From Microbacterium proteolyticum (GTDB lineage Bacteria > Actinomycetota > Actinomycetes > Actinomycetales > Microbacteriaceae), in assembly GCF_030818075.1 (NCBI RefSeq), contig NZ_JAUSZZ010000001.1:248001-312000 (forward strand): 64,000 nt of DNA. The letters are read 5' to 3'. Positions 18,339-27,915 of this stretch are shown piece after piece. Below the pieces are notes generated by a model. The model was not told where the DNA came from, did no database searches, and was given only the letters and a program-made list of their open reading frames with translations. The position numbers and the translations under genes were made by a program. Position 1 is the stretch's first letter. Every line of letters begins with the position of its first letter.

Positions 18339-19181
18339 ATGAACGCCTTTCGGCAGAGCGACTGGGATGCCAGCCCCCGGTACCCCTCGAACGTCGAGGC
18401 TCCATACCTCATGAGCACGGGTGTCGTGACCGGCGAGGATCGCGGCGCGCGGCCCCTCTCGCCTCCGCACGCGCACGCCGACGCGATGCTGGCGTGGTGC
18501 TACCGCGGCACCGTGTGGGTGCACCTGCGCGACGCGATGTGGCAGCTCGCTCCCGGTCAGGGCATCTGGGTGCCCCCGGGGGTTCCGCACACCGCGCATC
18601 ACGAGCAGGACTCCGTCGGCTGCTACACCTACCTGCCGGCATCCGCCGCCACGGCGCCGACCGACGGGATCCGCCGGGTGCTCGTCCCGCGCGCGGTGCA
18701 GGAGATGCTCCTGCACCTCGGGATCAACGACATGCCGACCGGTCCGCGTGTGCGGATCCAATCCGTTCTGATCGAGATGCTCCAGCAGCCCATCCCCGAT
18801 GCGCTCGCGGATCGAGGCGAGGTTCCACTCCCGACGGATGATCGCGTGCGCGCGCTCGCGCAGTCCGTGCTCGACGACCCGGGCGACCCGCGCAGCGTCG
18901 CCGAGCTGTGCGCGGCGCACGGACTGCACGAGCGCACTGTGATGCGGATCTTCCAGAGCGATGTCGGTATGAGCTTCGGCAAGTGGCGCACCGGCGTGCG
19001 CCTGACCCTCGGGGCGCGGCTGATCGTCGACGGGATGCCGATCGGTGCCGCCGCGCACCGGTGCGGCTACGCGACGACGAGCGCATTCTCGGCCAGCTTC
19101 AAGGAGCGTTTCGGAATCACTCCCCGCCAGCACGTGGCCGGGGTCCATGCCGACGCCGCCCACCAGTCGTACTGGCGCTGA
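18339..19181 (+). CDS. AraC-family transcriptional regulator with N-terminal cupin
   Basis: 280 residues. The N-terminal cupin sensor has PHAHADAMLAWCYRGTVWVH and GQGIWVPPGVPHTAHHEQD. The C-terminal ~100 residues contain two helix-turn-helix motifs (SVAELCAAHGLHERTVMRIF; IGAAAHRCGYATTSAFSASF) and the family ending FKERFGITPRQH. ATG 18339 has GGAG upstream; an out-of-frame ATG sits 4 nt before. It lies directly upstream of the siderophore-uptake operon on the same strand and is likely its regulator, perhaps sensing a ferri-siderophore as related proteins do; that is inference from position. Confidence 0.9.
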   Translation: MNAFRQSDWDASPRYPSNVEAPYLMSTGVVTGEDRGARPLSPPHAHADAMLAWCYRGTVWVHLRDAMWQLAPGQGIWVPPGVPHTAHHEQDSVGCYTYLPASAATAPTDGIRRVLVPRAVQEMLLHLGINDMPTGPRVRIQSVLIEMLQQPIPDALADRGEVPLPTDDRVRALAQSVLDDPGDPRSVAELCAAHGLHERTVMRIFQSDVGMSFGKWRTGVRLTLGARLIVDGMPIGAAAHRCGYATTSAFSASFKERFGITPRQHVAGVHADAAHQSYWR

Positions 19182-19275
19182 CCCGGGAGGCCGGAACGGA
19201 CGGTTGTCTGTTCGCCGACATATCTCGTCTGTCAGTCGACACCACGGAGGAGAAGCACCTCCTACCATCGGCATG

Positions 19276-19294
19276 TTAGGCAATGCTTACCTAA
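19276..19294. promoter_or_regulatory. IdeR/DtxR-type iron box
   Basis: TTAGGCAATGCTTACCTAA, 19 bp, has the TTAGG...CCTAA half-sites of the actinobacterial iron box (consensus TTAGGTTAGGCTAACCTAA). It lies 48 bp upstream of the siderophore binding-protein gene, so iron-replete repression of the operon is predicted. Confidence 0.82.
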
Positions 19295-19341
19295 CCCGCC
19301 GCCACGGTGGCGCTCCCCTTTCCCCTCCCCGAAGGAGAACC

Positions 19342-20412
19342 ATGACGCACGCTTCCGCGCGCCCGAGAACCCGCCGCCGTGTCGCGCTGGCTGCGGCCAT
19401 CGCCGCCGCCCTGAGCCTCGCCGGCTGCGCGACGCCCGCGGGCACCGAACCGTCCACCTCGGCGTCGACCGCGGCATCCACCGCCACGGTGACCATCGAG
19501 CACGCCTACGGAGGGACCGTCATTCCACACAAGCCCCAGCGCATCGTGACCCTGGGATGGATGACCTCGGATGTGGTCGCAGCTCTCGGCACGAACCCGG
19601 TCGGCATGGAGGAGGTCTGGGGCACCGACGAGAGCGGCTACCAGCCGTGGTTCGAGGAGTACGTCACCGAGCAGTACGGCGAACTGCCCACCCTCATCCC
19701 CCCGACCGAAGACGGCCCCAACTACGAGGCCATCATGGCTCTGCAACCCGACCTCATCCTGAGTCTCTACTCGGGCATCACCGACGTCGAGTACGAGCGC
19801 CTGAGCGAGATCGCCCCGACGGTGCCCTACCTGGAGCGACCGTGGGACGCGGGCACGTGGCAAGACCTGACCCGCGTCGTCGGCAGGGCGATGTCGGAAG
19901 ACGCCCGGGCCGAAGCTCTCATCGCCGACACCGAGGGGCAGATCGCCGACCTCGCCGCCGCGCACCCCGAGTTCGAGGGGAAGACGTTCGTCTGGGGCCT
20001 GACCCTCGATGAGGGCGGCACCGACCTGGGCGTCTACCTGTCGTACGACCCCCGCGTACGCATCACCGAGGCGCTCGGCTTCGTCTCGACGTCGGCGATG
20101 GACGAGTTCGCATCCACCGCCGAAGGCGATAATTGGTACTCGGGCGTCAGCCTCGAAAGGCTCTCCGACGTGCAGGCCGACCTCTTCGTCGGATGGGGCA
20201 GCGGTCGCGATCAAGCGGAATACAGCGTGCAGAACAAAGTGTTCTCGCGGTGGGCACCGATCGCCGCCGGCGCGTACGTCTACTACACCGACGCCACCGA
20301 CGCCTCCGCGATCAGCGCGCCCACGGTGCTCTCGCTGCCCTTCATCCTGCCGCGCTACGTCGACGACCTCGCCGCCGCCCTCCGGGGCGAACCGACGATC
20401 GCCGCACAGTGA
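19342..20412 (+). CDS. Siderophore ABC transporter substrate-binding lipoprotein (FecB/FepB-like)
   Basis: 356 residues. A lipoprotein signal peptide ends in LSLAGC (Cys29). The mature part is a two-lobed class III binding protein: VIPHKPQRIVTLGWMTSDVVAALG, YEAIMALQPDLILSLYSGI and VSLERLSDVQADLFVGWGS. It captures ferri-siderophore outside the membrane and delivers it to the FecCD-type permeases encoded next. ATG 19342 follows GAAGGAG. It is the first gene behind the iron box and overlaps the next gene by GTGA. Confidence 0.92.
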   Translation: MTHASARPRTRRRVALAAAIAAALSLAGCATPAGTEPSTSASTAASTATVTIEHAYGGTVIPHKPQRIVTLGWMTSDVVAALGTNPVGMEEVWGTDESGYQPWFEEYVTEQYGELPTLIPPTEDGPNYEAIMALQPDLILSLYSGITDVEYERLSEIAPTVPYLERPWDAGTWQDLTRVVGRAMSEDARAEALIADTEGQIADLAAAHPEFEGKTFVWGLTLDEGGTDLGVYLSYDPRVRITEALGFVSTSAMDEFASTAEGDNWYSGVSLERLSDVQADLFVGWGSGRDQAEYSVQNKVFSRWAPIAAGAYVYYTDATDASAISAPTVLSLPFILPRYVDDLAAALRGEPTIAAQ

Positions 20413-21518
20413 CGACGAGGATGTCGCGGCCGGCGCCACCCCCGGCTTCGTCCGCGACGGATGCTGGCACCGACGTCCTCGATGGCGGTGCGGAGGTCCG
20501 GGCAACCGGGTCTCCGCACCGCACCGGGGTGCTCCTCACCGGGGTGCTCATCGCTGTCGTGGCGCTCGTTCTCTCCGTCATCGCGTCGCTCGCAGTGGGC
20601 AGCCGGGCGATCGACCCGGCGACCGTGCTCGCCGCCCTGTTCTCCTACGACGACAACGACCCGCTCCACGTGACCGTTCTCGACCTCCGCCTCCCCCGCA
20701 CCCTGCTCGGCGTCGTGGTGGGAGCGGCGCTCGCCGTCTGCGGAGGGCTCATCCAGGCCTTCACACGCAACCCGCTCGCCGACCCCGGCATCCTCGGAGT
20801 CAACGCCGGTGCGTCGTTCGCCGTCACCTTCGCCGTCGGAGTGCTCGGGCTCACGGCCCCCGGGGCTTACGTGCCCTTCGCCCTCGGCGGGGCGCTCCTT
20901 CTCACCGTGCTCGTCTCCGCGCTCGGATCGTTCGGAGCCTCCGGCGCCACCCCGATGAAGCTCACTCTCGCCGGCGTGGCACTGGGCGCCGCCGTCAGCG
21001 GGCTGACGACCGCGATCGTGCTGCGCGACACGGACACGCTGCAGGTCATGCGGTTCTGGGGCGTCGGCTCCATCGGCGGACGCACGATCGATCAACTCTC
21101 CTGGGCCGCGCCCCTCATCGCCGCAGGCCTCGCCATCGCTCTGCTCTGCGCGCGCTCGCTCAACGTGCTCGCTCTCGGCGACGACGTGGCGCAGTCGCTG
21201 GGCGCCCGCATTCGGGTCACCCGCGTTCTGGTGGTCGTCGCGGTGACCCTGCTGGCGGGCATCAGCGTCGCCGCGGCCGGACCGATCGCCTTCGTGGGGC
21301 TCATGATCCCCCACGTCGTCCGCTGGTTCACCGGCCCGGATCAGCGGTGGGTGCTGACGTACTCGATGATCGTCGGGCCCGCGTTCCTCCTGCTCGCCGA
21401 CGTCCTGGGCCGGATCGCACTGCCGAACGGCGAACTGCGCGTCGGTATCGTCACCGCCCTGCTCGGGGCACCCACCCTCGTGCTCCTCGTGCGCCGCAAG
21501 CGGGTGAGCGGGTTATGA
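20409..21518 (+). CDS. FecCD-family iron-siderophore permease, subunit 1
   Basis: 369 residues with about ten membrane segments. Family landmarks are LRLPRTLLGVVVGAALAVCG, LIQAFTRNPLADPGILGVNAG, and GPIAFVGLMIPHVVRWFTG near the C-terminus. It forms the channel with the next permease. GTG 20409 overlaps the previous TGA (GTGA) and is preferred for coupling; ATG 20421 is an alternative. It is followed by an ATGA overlap. Confidence 0.92.
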   Translation: MTTRMSRPAPPPASSATDAGTDVLDGGAEVRATGSPHRTGVLLTGVLIAVVALVLSVIASLAVGSRAIDPATVLAALFSYDDNDPLHVTVLDLRLPRTLLGVVVGAALAVCGGLIQAFTRNPLADPGILGVNAGASFAVTFAVGVLGLTAPGAYVPFALGGALLLTVLVSALGSFGASGATPMKLTLAGVALGAAVSGLTTAIVLRDTDTLQVMRFWGVGSIGGRTIDQLSWAAPLIAAGLAIALLCARSLNVLALGDDVAQSLGARIRVTRVLVVVAVTLLAGISVAAAGPIAFVGLMIPHVVRWFTGPDQRWVLTYSMIVGPAFLLLADVLGRIALPNGELRVGIVTALLGAPTLVLLVRRKRVSGL

Positions 21519-22612
21519 CCCTCTCGCAGAATCCTCCCGTGGAGACCGCCCCCGCACCGGCCGGGGCGGCGTCCGTCGACTTCGGCCGTCGACTCCTTCG
21601 GATCGAGACGACGCACCTCGGCGCCCTGATCCCCGTTCGCGCGGTGCTCGTGAGCGCCCTCCTCGTCGTCGTGATCATCGCGGTGGGCGTGTTCTCGCTG
21701 ACGATCGGCGCCTATCGACTCGACATCACCAGCGTGCTGCGCGCCGTCGTCGACCCCGCCTCCGACCCGCACGTGCGTCAGGTCGTCTTCGAATGGCGCT
21801 TGCCGAGGGTGCTGTTCGCCGTGCTGTGCGGCGCCGCGCTCGCCCTGGCCGGTGGGATCTTCCAGTCGCTGACTCGCAATCCGCTCGGCTCGCCCGACAT
21901 CATCGGCTTCGGTATCGGCGCGGAGTTCGGCGTGACGGTGACGATGATCGTCTTCGCGTTGAACACCTACGCCTTCAAGGCGGCGGGCGCGCTCGTCGGC
22001 GGCCTCCTCACGGCTCTGGTGGTGTTCCTGCTCGCGAGCAAGAACACGATGTCGTCCTTCCGGCTGATCATCGTGGGCATCGGCGTCTCGGCCGGTCTCG
22101 GCGCCCTCACGTCCTGGATCCTGATCTCGGTGAGCGTCGAGAAGGCCATGATGGCGGCGACCTGGGGCGCAGGATCTCTCGCCTCCCTCGGTTTCGACCA
22201 GCTCCTCCCCGCATCGGCCGTGTTCGTCGTGGTCGCGCTGGCCGCTCTGCCGCTGAACCGCACCCTCCCGGTGCTCGAGATGGGGGATGACGCGGCGACG
22301 GCTCTCGGCATCCGTCCCGCGCGCCTTCGACTTCAGGCCATGGTTCTCGGCGTGGCCCTGGTCGCGCTCGTCACCGCCGCGGCGGGGCCCATCTCGTTCA
22401 TCGCGTTGGCCGCCCCGCAGATCACGCAGCGCCTCGTCCGCTCCCACACGCCGATGGGCACCGTCCCCCTGGCGCTGACCGGCGCCGCGCTCGTCGTCGT
22501 CTCCGACGCCGTCGGGCAGCTCCTCGCCGTGCCGGTCGGCGTGGTGACCCTGTCCGTCGGCGGCCTCTACCTCGCCTGGCTTCTCGCCGCGCAGTACGCG
22601 CGTCGCGCGTGA
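21515..22612 (+). CDS. FecCD-family iron-siderophore permease, subunit 2
   Basis: 365 residues with a hydrophilic N-terminus of ~45 residues and about ten membrane segments. EWRLPRVLFAVLCGAALALAG, FQSLTRNPLGSPDIIGFGIG and GPISFIALAAPQITQRL match the FecCD family. It is distinct in sequence from subunit 1, so the channel is a heterodimer. ATG 21515 overlaps the preceding stop by 4 bp. Confidence 0.92.
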   Translation: MTLSQNPPVETAPAPAGAASVDFGRRLLRIETTHLGALIPVRAVLVSALLVVVIIAVGVFSLTIGAYRLDITSVLRAVVDPASDPHVRQVVFEWRLPRVLFAVLCGAALALAGGIFQSLTRNPLGSPDIIGFGIGAEFGVTVTMIVFALNTYAFKAAGALVGGLLTALVVFLLASKNTMSSFRLIIVGIGVSAGLGALTSWILISVSVEKAMMAATWGAGSLASLGFDQLLPASAVFVVVALAALPLNRTLPVLEMGDDAATALGIRPARLRLQAMVLGVALVALVTAAAGPISFIALAAPQITQRLVRSHTPMGTVPLALTGAALVVVSDAVGQLLAVPVGVVTLSVGGLYLAWLLAAQYARRA

Positions 22613-22622
22613 AGGGAATTCA

Positions 22623-23411
22623 ATGACCACATCGCTCACAGCCCGCGACATCAGCCTGGGCTACGCAGACACGCCCATCGTCTCGGCCCTGTCGCTGGAG
22701 GTGCCCGACGACTCCTTCACGATCATCATCGGCCCGAACGCCTGCGGGAAGTCGACCCTGCTGCGCGGTTTTGCACGTCTGCTGCGCCCGACGACCGGGA
22801 CCGTGCTGCTCGACGGCGCCGAGCTGGCGTCGTACAAGCCGAAAGAGGTCGCTCGCCGGCTCGGGCTCCTCCCGCAGTCGTCCATCGCGCCCGACGGCAT
22901 CACCGTCGCCGATCTCGTCGGCCGAGGACGCTTCCCGCACCAGAGCGCTCTGCGCACGTGGAGCCGCGCCGACGAGCACGCCGTCGCCGCCGCGATGGCC
23001 GCCACCGGCGTGACGGATCTCTCCCGCCGCCTCGTCGACGAGCTCTCCGGCGGCCAGCGGCAGCGCGTCTGGGTGGCGATGGCCCTCGCCCAGCAGACCC
23101 GGCATCTGCTGCTCGACGAGCCGACGACGTTCCTCGACATCGCCCACCAGATCGACCTCATGGAGTTGTTCGCCGATCTGCACCGGGAGGGCACCACCCT
23201 GGTCGCGGTGCTGCACGACCTCAACCATGCCGCCCGCTACGCGACCCATCTCGTGGCGATGCGCGATGGCGCGATCGTGGCCCAGGGCGACCCGCGCACG
23301 ATCATCACCGCCGAGCTGGTCGACGCCGTGTACGACCTGCCCTGCCGCGTCATCACCGACCCCGTGTCGGGGACCCCGCTCGTGCTCCCGCTCGGCCGAC
23401 GGACGCCGTGA
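22623..23411 (+). CDS. Iron-siderophore ABC transporter ATP-binding protein (FecE/FepC-like)
   Basis: 262-residue importer ATPase. Walker A is IIGPNACGKSTLLRG near residue 36, the signature is [18 protein letters not shown], Walker B is HLLLDEPTTFLDIAHQIDLM and the switch is AVLHDLNHAARYA. It powers the two permeases before it. ATG 22623 follows GAAGGGAA. It overlaps the next gene by GTGA (23408-23411). Confidence 0.93.
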   Translation: MTTSLTARDISLGYADTPIVSALSLEVPDDSFTIIIGPNACGKSTLLRGFARLLRPTTGTVLLDGAELASYKPKEVARRLGLLPQSSIAPDGITVADLVGRGRFPHQSALRTWSRADEHAVAAAMAATGVTDLSRRLVDELSGGQRQRVWVAMALAQQTRHLLLDEPTTFLDIAHQIDLMELFADLHREGTTLVAVLHDLNHAARYATHLVAMRDGAIVAQGDPRTIITAELVDAVYDLPCRVITDPVSGTPLVLPLGRRTP

Positions 23412-25046
23412 CGTACACACCGCGGCGACTCTTCGCGATCGCCCTCGCCTCGGACGGCCGGGGTCTCGCCCTGGCCGCCGCGACCGCGTTGCTCATCGCG
23501 CACGCGCTCGCGGAGGCGGCGATCCCCGTGCTGATCGGCGCCACGATCGACCTCGCGGTGCTCCCCGCTCGGCCGGATGCACTCGCCCTGTGGGTCGGTC
23601 TGCTCATCGCCACCTTCCTCATCCTCACCACGAGCTACCAGACGGCGTCCCGCCTGATGGTGACCGTCTACGGCCTCGGCGAACAGGCCCTGCGCCACCT
23701 GACGCTGTCGCGGATGCTGCGCCCGCGTCTCTCCCGACGCGCGGTCAGCCCCGGCGAAGCGCTGACGTATGTCACCTCGGACACCTACCGCGTCGCGGGT
23801 GTCGCCTGGTCGGTGGCGCAGCAGAGCGCGACGATGGCCGCCATCATCGGCGCCGGGCTGGCGATGCTCGTCATCTCGCCCATCGCGACGGCCGTGGTCT
23901 TCGGCTCGACCATCGCCATGATGATGGTGATGCGCGTCGTCTCTCGCCCGATCGAGCGGCGAGGTGCAGCGGAACAGGAAGCCGCCACCGAGGCGGGGGG
24001 CCGTCGCCGCCGACTTCATGAGCGGCTTCCGCGTCCTGGTCGGCATCGGGGCGCGCGAGGAGGCCGTGCGGCGCTACGTCGCCGCGAGCGACGTCTCGCG
24101 TCGAGCGGCGACCGCCGCCGGCCGCTCCCTGGCCGCGTCGGAGGCCGTCAGCGGTGCACTCGCCGGCGTCGTGACGGCCGCGCTGGCGGGGATGTCGGCG
24201 TGGTTCGCCGCCGAGGGGCGCATCAGCATCGGGGAGCTGATCACGGTGCTCGGCCTGGCGCAGTTCATCAGCGGCTATCTCGCGGAGGCGGGGTCGTTCC
24301 CCTCGAACTGGATCCACAAGCTCGCCTCCGCCACGCGTCTCGCGCACCTCATCGGCACCGGCGATCTGCTGGATGCACCGGCCGCGCACCCCGGCCGGCC
24401 GGCGGTCCGCGGCGACGACGTGGTCCTGGTCTTCCGTGCCGGCGCGTCCGGCTCCCCGCTCGTCGAGGTGAGAGCGGGGGAGCTGCTCGGCATCCGCCCG
24501 CCCGACACCGAGACCGCGCGCGCCCTGTCGCGCCGGTTGGGCCTGCGGACACGGCTCGAGCCCGGCGCCGTCGCCCTCGCGGTCGACGGTGTGCTTCAGG
24601 ATGCCACCCGTTTCGACCCGGTCGACTATCGCCGCCGCGTGGTCTCGGCCCCGCACCGACAGACCGTCACCGGCGGCACGCTGCGCGACGCCGTCCGCGG
24701 TCACGGGTCGAACGAGGCGCCGTGTCCGGAACTCGTCGCGATGGCGGCGCTCGACGACACGGTGACGCACGTCGGGGGCTGGCACGCGCAGGTCGGCGAG
24801 GGGGGCCGCCGGCTGTCGGGAGGACAACGCCAGCGCATCGGCATCGCCCGCGCGTTGCACGCCGACGCCGACGTGCTGGTGCTGGACGAACCGACCTCCG
24901 CGCTCGACCCGGTGACCGAGGCGCAGGTCGCGCACGCTCTCGCCGGCCACCGCACGACGACGGTCGTCATCACGACCTCGGCGGTGCTGCTCGGCGCGTG
25001 CGATCGGGTGGTCGATCTCGCCCCCGATGAGGAGGGCGTCCGATGA
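23408..25046 (+). pseudogene. Exporter-fold ABC transporter subunit A (IrtA/IrtB-like), interrupted by a +1 frameshift
   Basis: About 545 residues if the frame is restored. The membrane domain reads from GTG 23408 (PRRLFAIALASDGRGLALAA) to [11 protein letters not shown]. It then loses frame at a run of six G (23995-24000); dropping one G rejoins [20 protein letters not shown], continuing to TGA 25046. Either a mutation or a homopolymer sequencing error explains this. The nucleotide-binding domain has a full signature [15 protein letters not shown] and Walker [14 protein letters not shown]. The Walker A region is only [15 protein letters not shown] and the switch His is replaced (VITTSAV). It overlaps its partner subunit by ATGA, and both lie in the iron operon. 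Confidence 0.8.
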
Positions 25047-26845
25047 GCGATCCGTCGCGCGCCACGCTGCCCCTCGCCTCCGCAGCCCGCGTCCGCCGCG
25101 TCGTCGGCGCCCGGCTGCGGCGGCACCGCGGTCGGACCGTGACCGTCGGGGTGCTCTACCTCGCGGCATCCGGCCTCGCGCTCATCCTCCCCGCATCCCT
25201 CGGGTGGATCGTCGACGCCGTCTCGACCGGTTCCGGCATGCCCACGATCGGCGGGGTGGTCGCGCTGGCCGGGCTGAGCGCGATCGCCGCGGCCCTCGTC
25301 CTCTCGTTCGCGGCCCGCGTGCTCGTCGGCCTGGTGCAGGACGTTCTCGCCGGCCTCCGTGAGGACGTGTTCGCCTCGGCCATGCGACTACCGGTCAGCA
25401 CCGTCGACGACGGCGAGACCGCCGATCTGGTGTCGCGGGTCACCGGCGACGTGGAAGCCGTCGCCGAGGCCGGGGGGAACGTCGCCCCCACCCTGCTCTC
25501 GGCGGCGTTCGCCATCGCGACCTCGGTGATCGCGCTCGCGGTGATCGACCCCCGGCTCGCCCTCGCCGGACTCGCCGCGGCCCCCTTCTACGTCGTGGGC
25601 ACCCAGGCCTTCCTCCGTCGCTCGCGCGTGGTGTTCCGCGACGTCCGGGCGAGGGAGGCGGCGCGGAGCCAGGCGGTCCTCGAGACGGTCGAGGGCATCG
25701 AGACCCTCACGGCCTTCGGCGAGCAGGAGCAGGCGCTCGAGCGGGTACGCGCGCGCGCCCACAGCGCGATCGAGGTGCAGGTCGAGGGCGTGCGGGTGTC
25801 GAACCGTCTGTTCCGCTGGATCAACGGCGGTGAGCTCATCGGGCTGTCCGCGATCCTCATCGCCGGTTTCCTGCTGCAGTCGGCCGGGGCCGTCACGGTC
25901 GGGATGGTCACCACCGCCGCGCTGGTGTTCCACCGCCTCTTCGGGCCGGTCGGCCAGGTGATCTTCGGCCTCGACGAGATCCAGCGGGCGACGGTCGGTC
26001 TCGCCCGGCTCGTCGGGGTCATCGACCTCGCACCACCGGCATCCCCCCTCCTGCCCCCGACGGCGTCCGCGGAGACTCCCGCGGCGATCGAGGTTCGTGG
26101 GGTGACCTTCCTCCACCCCACGACGGGCCGCGGCATCACCGATGTGACGCTCCGCGTTGCTCCCGGCACCACCACGGCGCTCGTCGGCAGTTCCGGATCG
26201 GGCAAGAGCACCCTCGCGCGGGTCGTCGCCGGGCACTATCCGCCGACCGTCGGCAGCGTGCACCTCTCCCCCGGCACCGTGCGTCCGTATTACCTCTCCC
26301 AGGAGCTGCACCATTTCCGCGGCACGATCGGCGACAACCTGCGCTTGGTCGCCCCCGGAGCGCGCGACGCCGATCTCGTCGCGGCGCTGCGGTCCGCGGG
26401 AGCCGAGTGGGCGGTCGACGCCCTCGAGGCCGAGACAGGCCCTCACGGGGATCCGTCCGTCTCCGCGGCCGTCCCGCTCGACGAGGGGCGCATCCAGCAG
26501 CTCGCGATCGCACGTGCTCTCCTCGCCGACCCGGTGGTGGTCATCCTCGACGAGGCGACAGCCGAGATCGGCGGGCATCACCGGGATGCCGTGGAGAGCG
26601 CGCTCACCGCGCTCTGCCGGGGACGCACGGCGCTGCTCATCGCGCACCGTCTGCCCCAGGCGGCCACGGCCCGACAGATCGTCGTGTTCGCCGACGGTCG
26701 CGCGACGCAGCGCGGAACGCACGCCGCGCTCCTCGCGACCGAAGGCCCCTACCGGCGCGCCTGGGAGATCCAGACGCAGCACGAAACCGATTCCCCCACC
26801 CCCGCTGGGGCTCCGCGTGAGCCCGACGAAACGGAGAACCCGTGA
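25043..26845 (+). CDS. Exporter-fold ABC transporter subunit B (IrtB/YbtQ-like)
   Basis: 600 residues: six membrane helices (residues ~25-320), then an ATPase domain. Walker A is intact, [18 protein letters not shown], as are the Q-loop [18 protein letters not shown], Walker [13 protein letters not shown] and switch LIAHRLPQ. The signature position reads [17 protein letters not shown], not LSGGQ. With subunit A (intact signature, lost Walker A) only one of the two composite ATP sites can be complete. Its neighbours (FecBCDE set before, siderophore-interacting reductase after) point to ferri-siderophore import as in IrtAB/YbtPQ rather than export. The ends overlap both neighbours. Confidence 0.88.
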   Translation: MSDPSRATLPLASAARVRRVVGARLRRHRGRTVTVGVLYLAASGLALILPASLGWIVDAVSTGSGMPTIGGVVALAGLSAIAAALVLSFAARVLVGLVQDVLAGLREDVFASAMRLPVSTVDDGETADLVSRVTGDVEAVAEAGGNVAPTLLSAAFAIATSVIALAVIDPRLALAGLAAAPFYVVGTQAFLRRSRVVFRDVRAREAARSQAVLETVEGIETLTAFGEQEQALERVRARAHSAIEVQVEGVRVSNRLFRWINGGELIGLSAILIAGFLLQSAGAVTVGMVTTAALVFHRLFGPVGQVIFGLDEIQRATVGLARLVGVIDLAPPASPLLPPTASAETPAAIEVRGVTFLHPTTGRGITDVTLRVAPGTTTALVGSSGSGKSTLARVVAGHYPPTVGSVHLSPGTVRPYYLSQELHHFRGTIGDNLRLVAPGARDADLVAALRSAGAEWAVDALEAETGPHGDPSVSAAVPLDEGRIQQLAIARALLADPVVVILDEATAEIGGHHRDAVESALTALCRGRTALLIAHRLPQAATARQIVVFADGRATQRGTHAALLATEGPYRRAWEIQTQHETDSPTPAGAPREPDETENP

Positions 26846-27732
26846 AGATCCACCGTGGCGTCGTCCTCCGGACGACCCCCCTGTCGCCCACCCTGACCCG
26901 CGTGACCCTCGGAGGACCCGGCATCCGGGAGTTCGTCAGCACCGGCATCGGAGACGAGTACGTGCGCGTGTTCTTCCCGCACGGCGACGACCCGACTCAG
27001 GTCTCGCTGCCGGTGCCCACGGAGGACTGGTGGGAGACGCCGGAGGGCGCCCCCGAGGCGCCGATGCGCACCTACACGATCAGCGGCGTGCGACCGGATG
27101 CCGGCGAGGTCGACATCGACTTCGTGCTGCACGCCGCCGGGGTCGCGGGCCCCTGGGCGGCCCGCGCGGAGCCCGGCCACGTGCTCGGCCTCAACTCCCC
27201 GACCGGCCTGTACCGTCCGCCCGCCGGGATCGCGTGGCAGGTGCTGGTCTCCGACCTCACCGGGCTGCCCGCTGTCGCACGGATCGCTGCGGATGCTCCG
27301 GTCGGCGTGCGCACACGGATCGTGCTCGAAGTCCCCGACGACGCCGACCGCGTGCCCCTCGCCGTCGGTCCCGATGTCGAGATCACCTGGGTGATCGGCG
27401 GGAACGGACGGCGCCCGAGCGCACTGGGGCAGCTCGTGCGCGCGACGGTCGACGACCGCCTCGACCTCGACCGGGGGTACGTGTGGGTCGCCGGTGAGAC
27501 CATCGCTCTCCGCGATGCGCGCACGTACCTCCGCCGAGAGCTCGGGCTCGCGGCATCCCGGTTCAAGGTCGTCGGGTACTGGACTCCGATCGCGGCCTGG
27601 GACGAGAAATTCGCGGCCCTGCCTGACAGCGTGCGGCGCGAGCTCGACGCGATCTGGGCGCACCAGGATGACGCCGAGGTCGAAGATGTGCAGCTGCGGT
27701 ACGAGGAGAAGCTCGATCAGCTGGGGCTGTGA
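26842..27732 (+). CDS. Siderophore-interacting protein, FAD-dependent ferric reductase
   Basis: 296 residues of the ViuB/SIP family. The FAD-binding barrel has TLTRVTLGGPGIREF, EYVRVFFPHG and MRTYTISGVRPDAGEVDIDF. The NAD(P)-binding part has LVSDLTGLPAVARIAADAP and VWVAGETIALRDARTYL, ending in a typical KVVGYWTPIA. It reduces Fe3+ in the imported siderophore to release Fe2+ in the cytoplasm. GTG 26842 overlaps the previous stop by 4 bp. It is the last gene of the operon; a strong hairpin follows at 27861-27899. In mycobacteria this domain is fused to IrtA, while here it is separate. Confidence 0.92.
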   Translation: MKIHRGVVLRTTPLSPTLTRVTLGGPGIREFVSTGIGDEYVRVFFPHGDDPTQVSLPVPTEDWWETPEGAPEAPMRTYTISGVRPDAGEVDIDFVLHAAGVAGPWAARAEPGHVLGLNSPTGLYRPPAGIAWQVLVSDLTGLPAVARIAADAPVGVRTRIVLEVPDDADRVPLAVGPDVEITWVIGGNGRRPSALGQLVRATVDDRLDLDRGYVWVAGETIALRDARTYLRRELGLAASRFKVVGYWTPIAAWDEKFAALPDSVRRELDAIWAHQDDAEVEDVQLRYEEKLDQLGL

Positions 27733-27860
27733 GCACCCTCGCCGACCGGCGAGCGGATCCCTGCCCGGTTCGTCGCCCGTTCCTCCGTCGGCAGACGGGC
27801 CCGCGGACCGACGAGCCGGTTCCGCGCCCCGTTCGTCGTGTGTCCACCCGCCCTGCAGTG

Positions 27861-27899
27861 ACGCGACCGGCGAGCGGGGCTGCCGCTCGCCGGTCGCGT
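27861..27899. terminator. Bidirectional hairpin between convergent SIP and acyl-CoA oxidase genes
   Basis: Perfect 17-bp stem ACGCGACCGGCGAGCGG with loop GGCTG, lying between two convergent gene ends (27732 and 27916). Confidence 0.8.
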
Positions 27900-27915
27900 C
27901 GGTTCCGAGTCGCCC

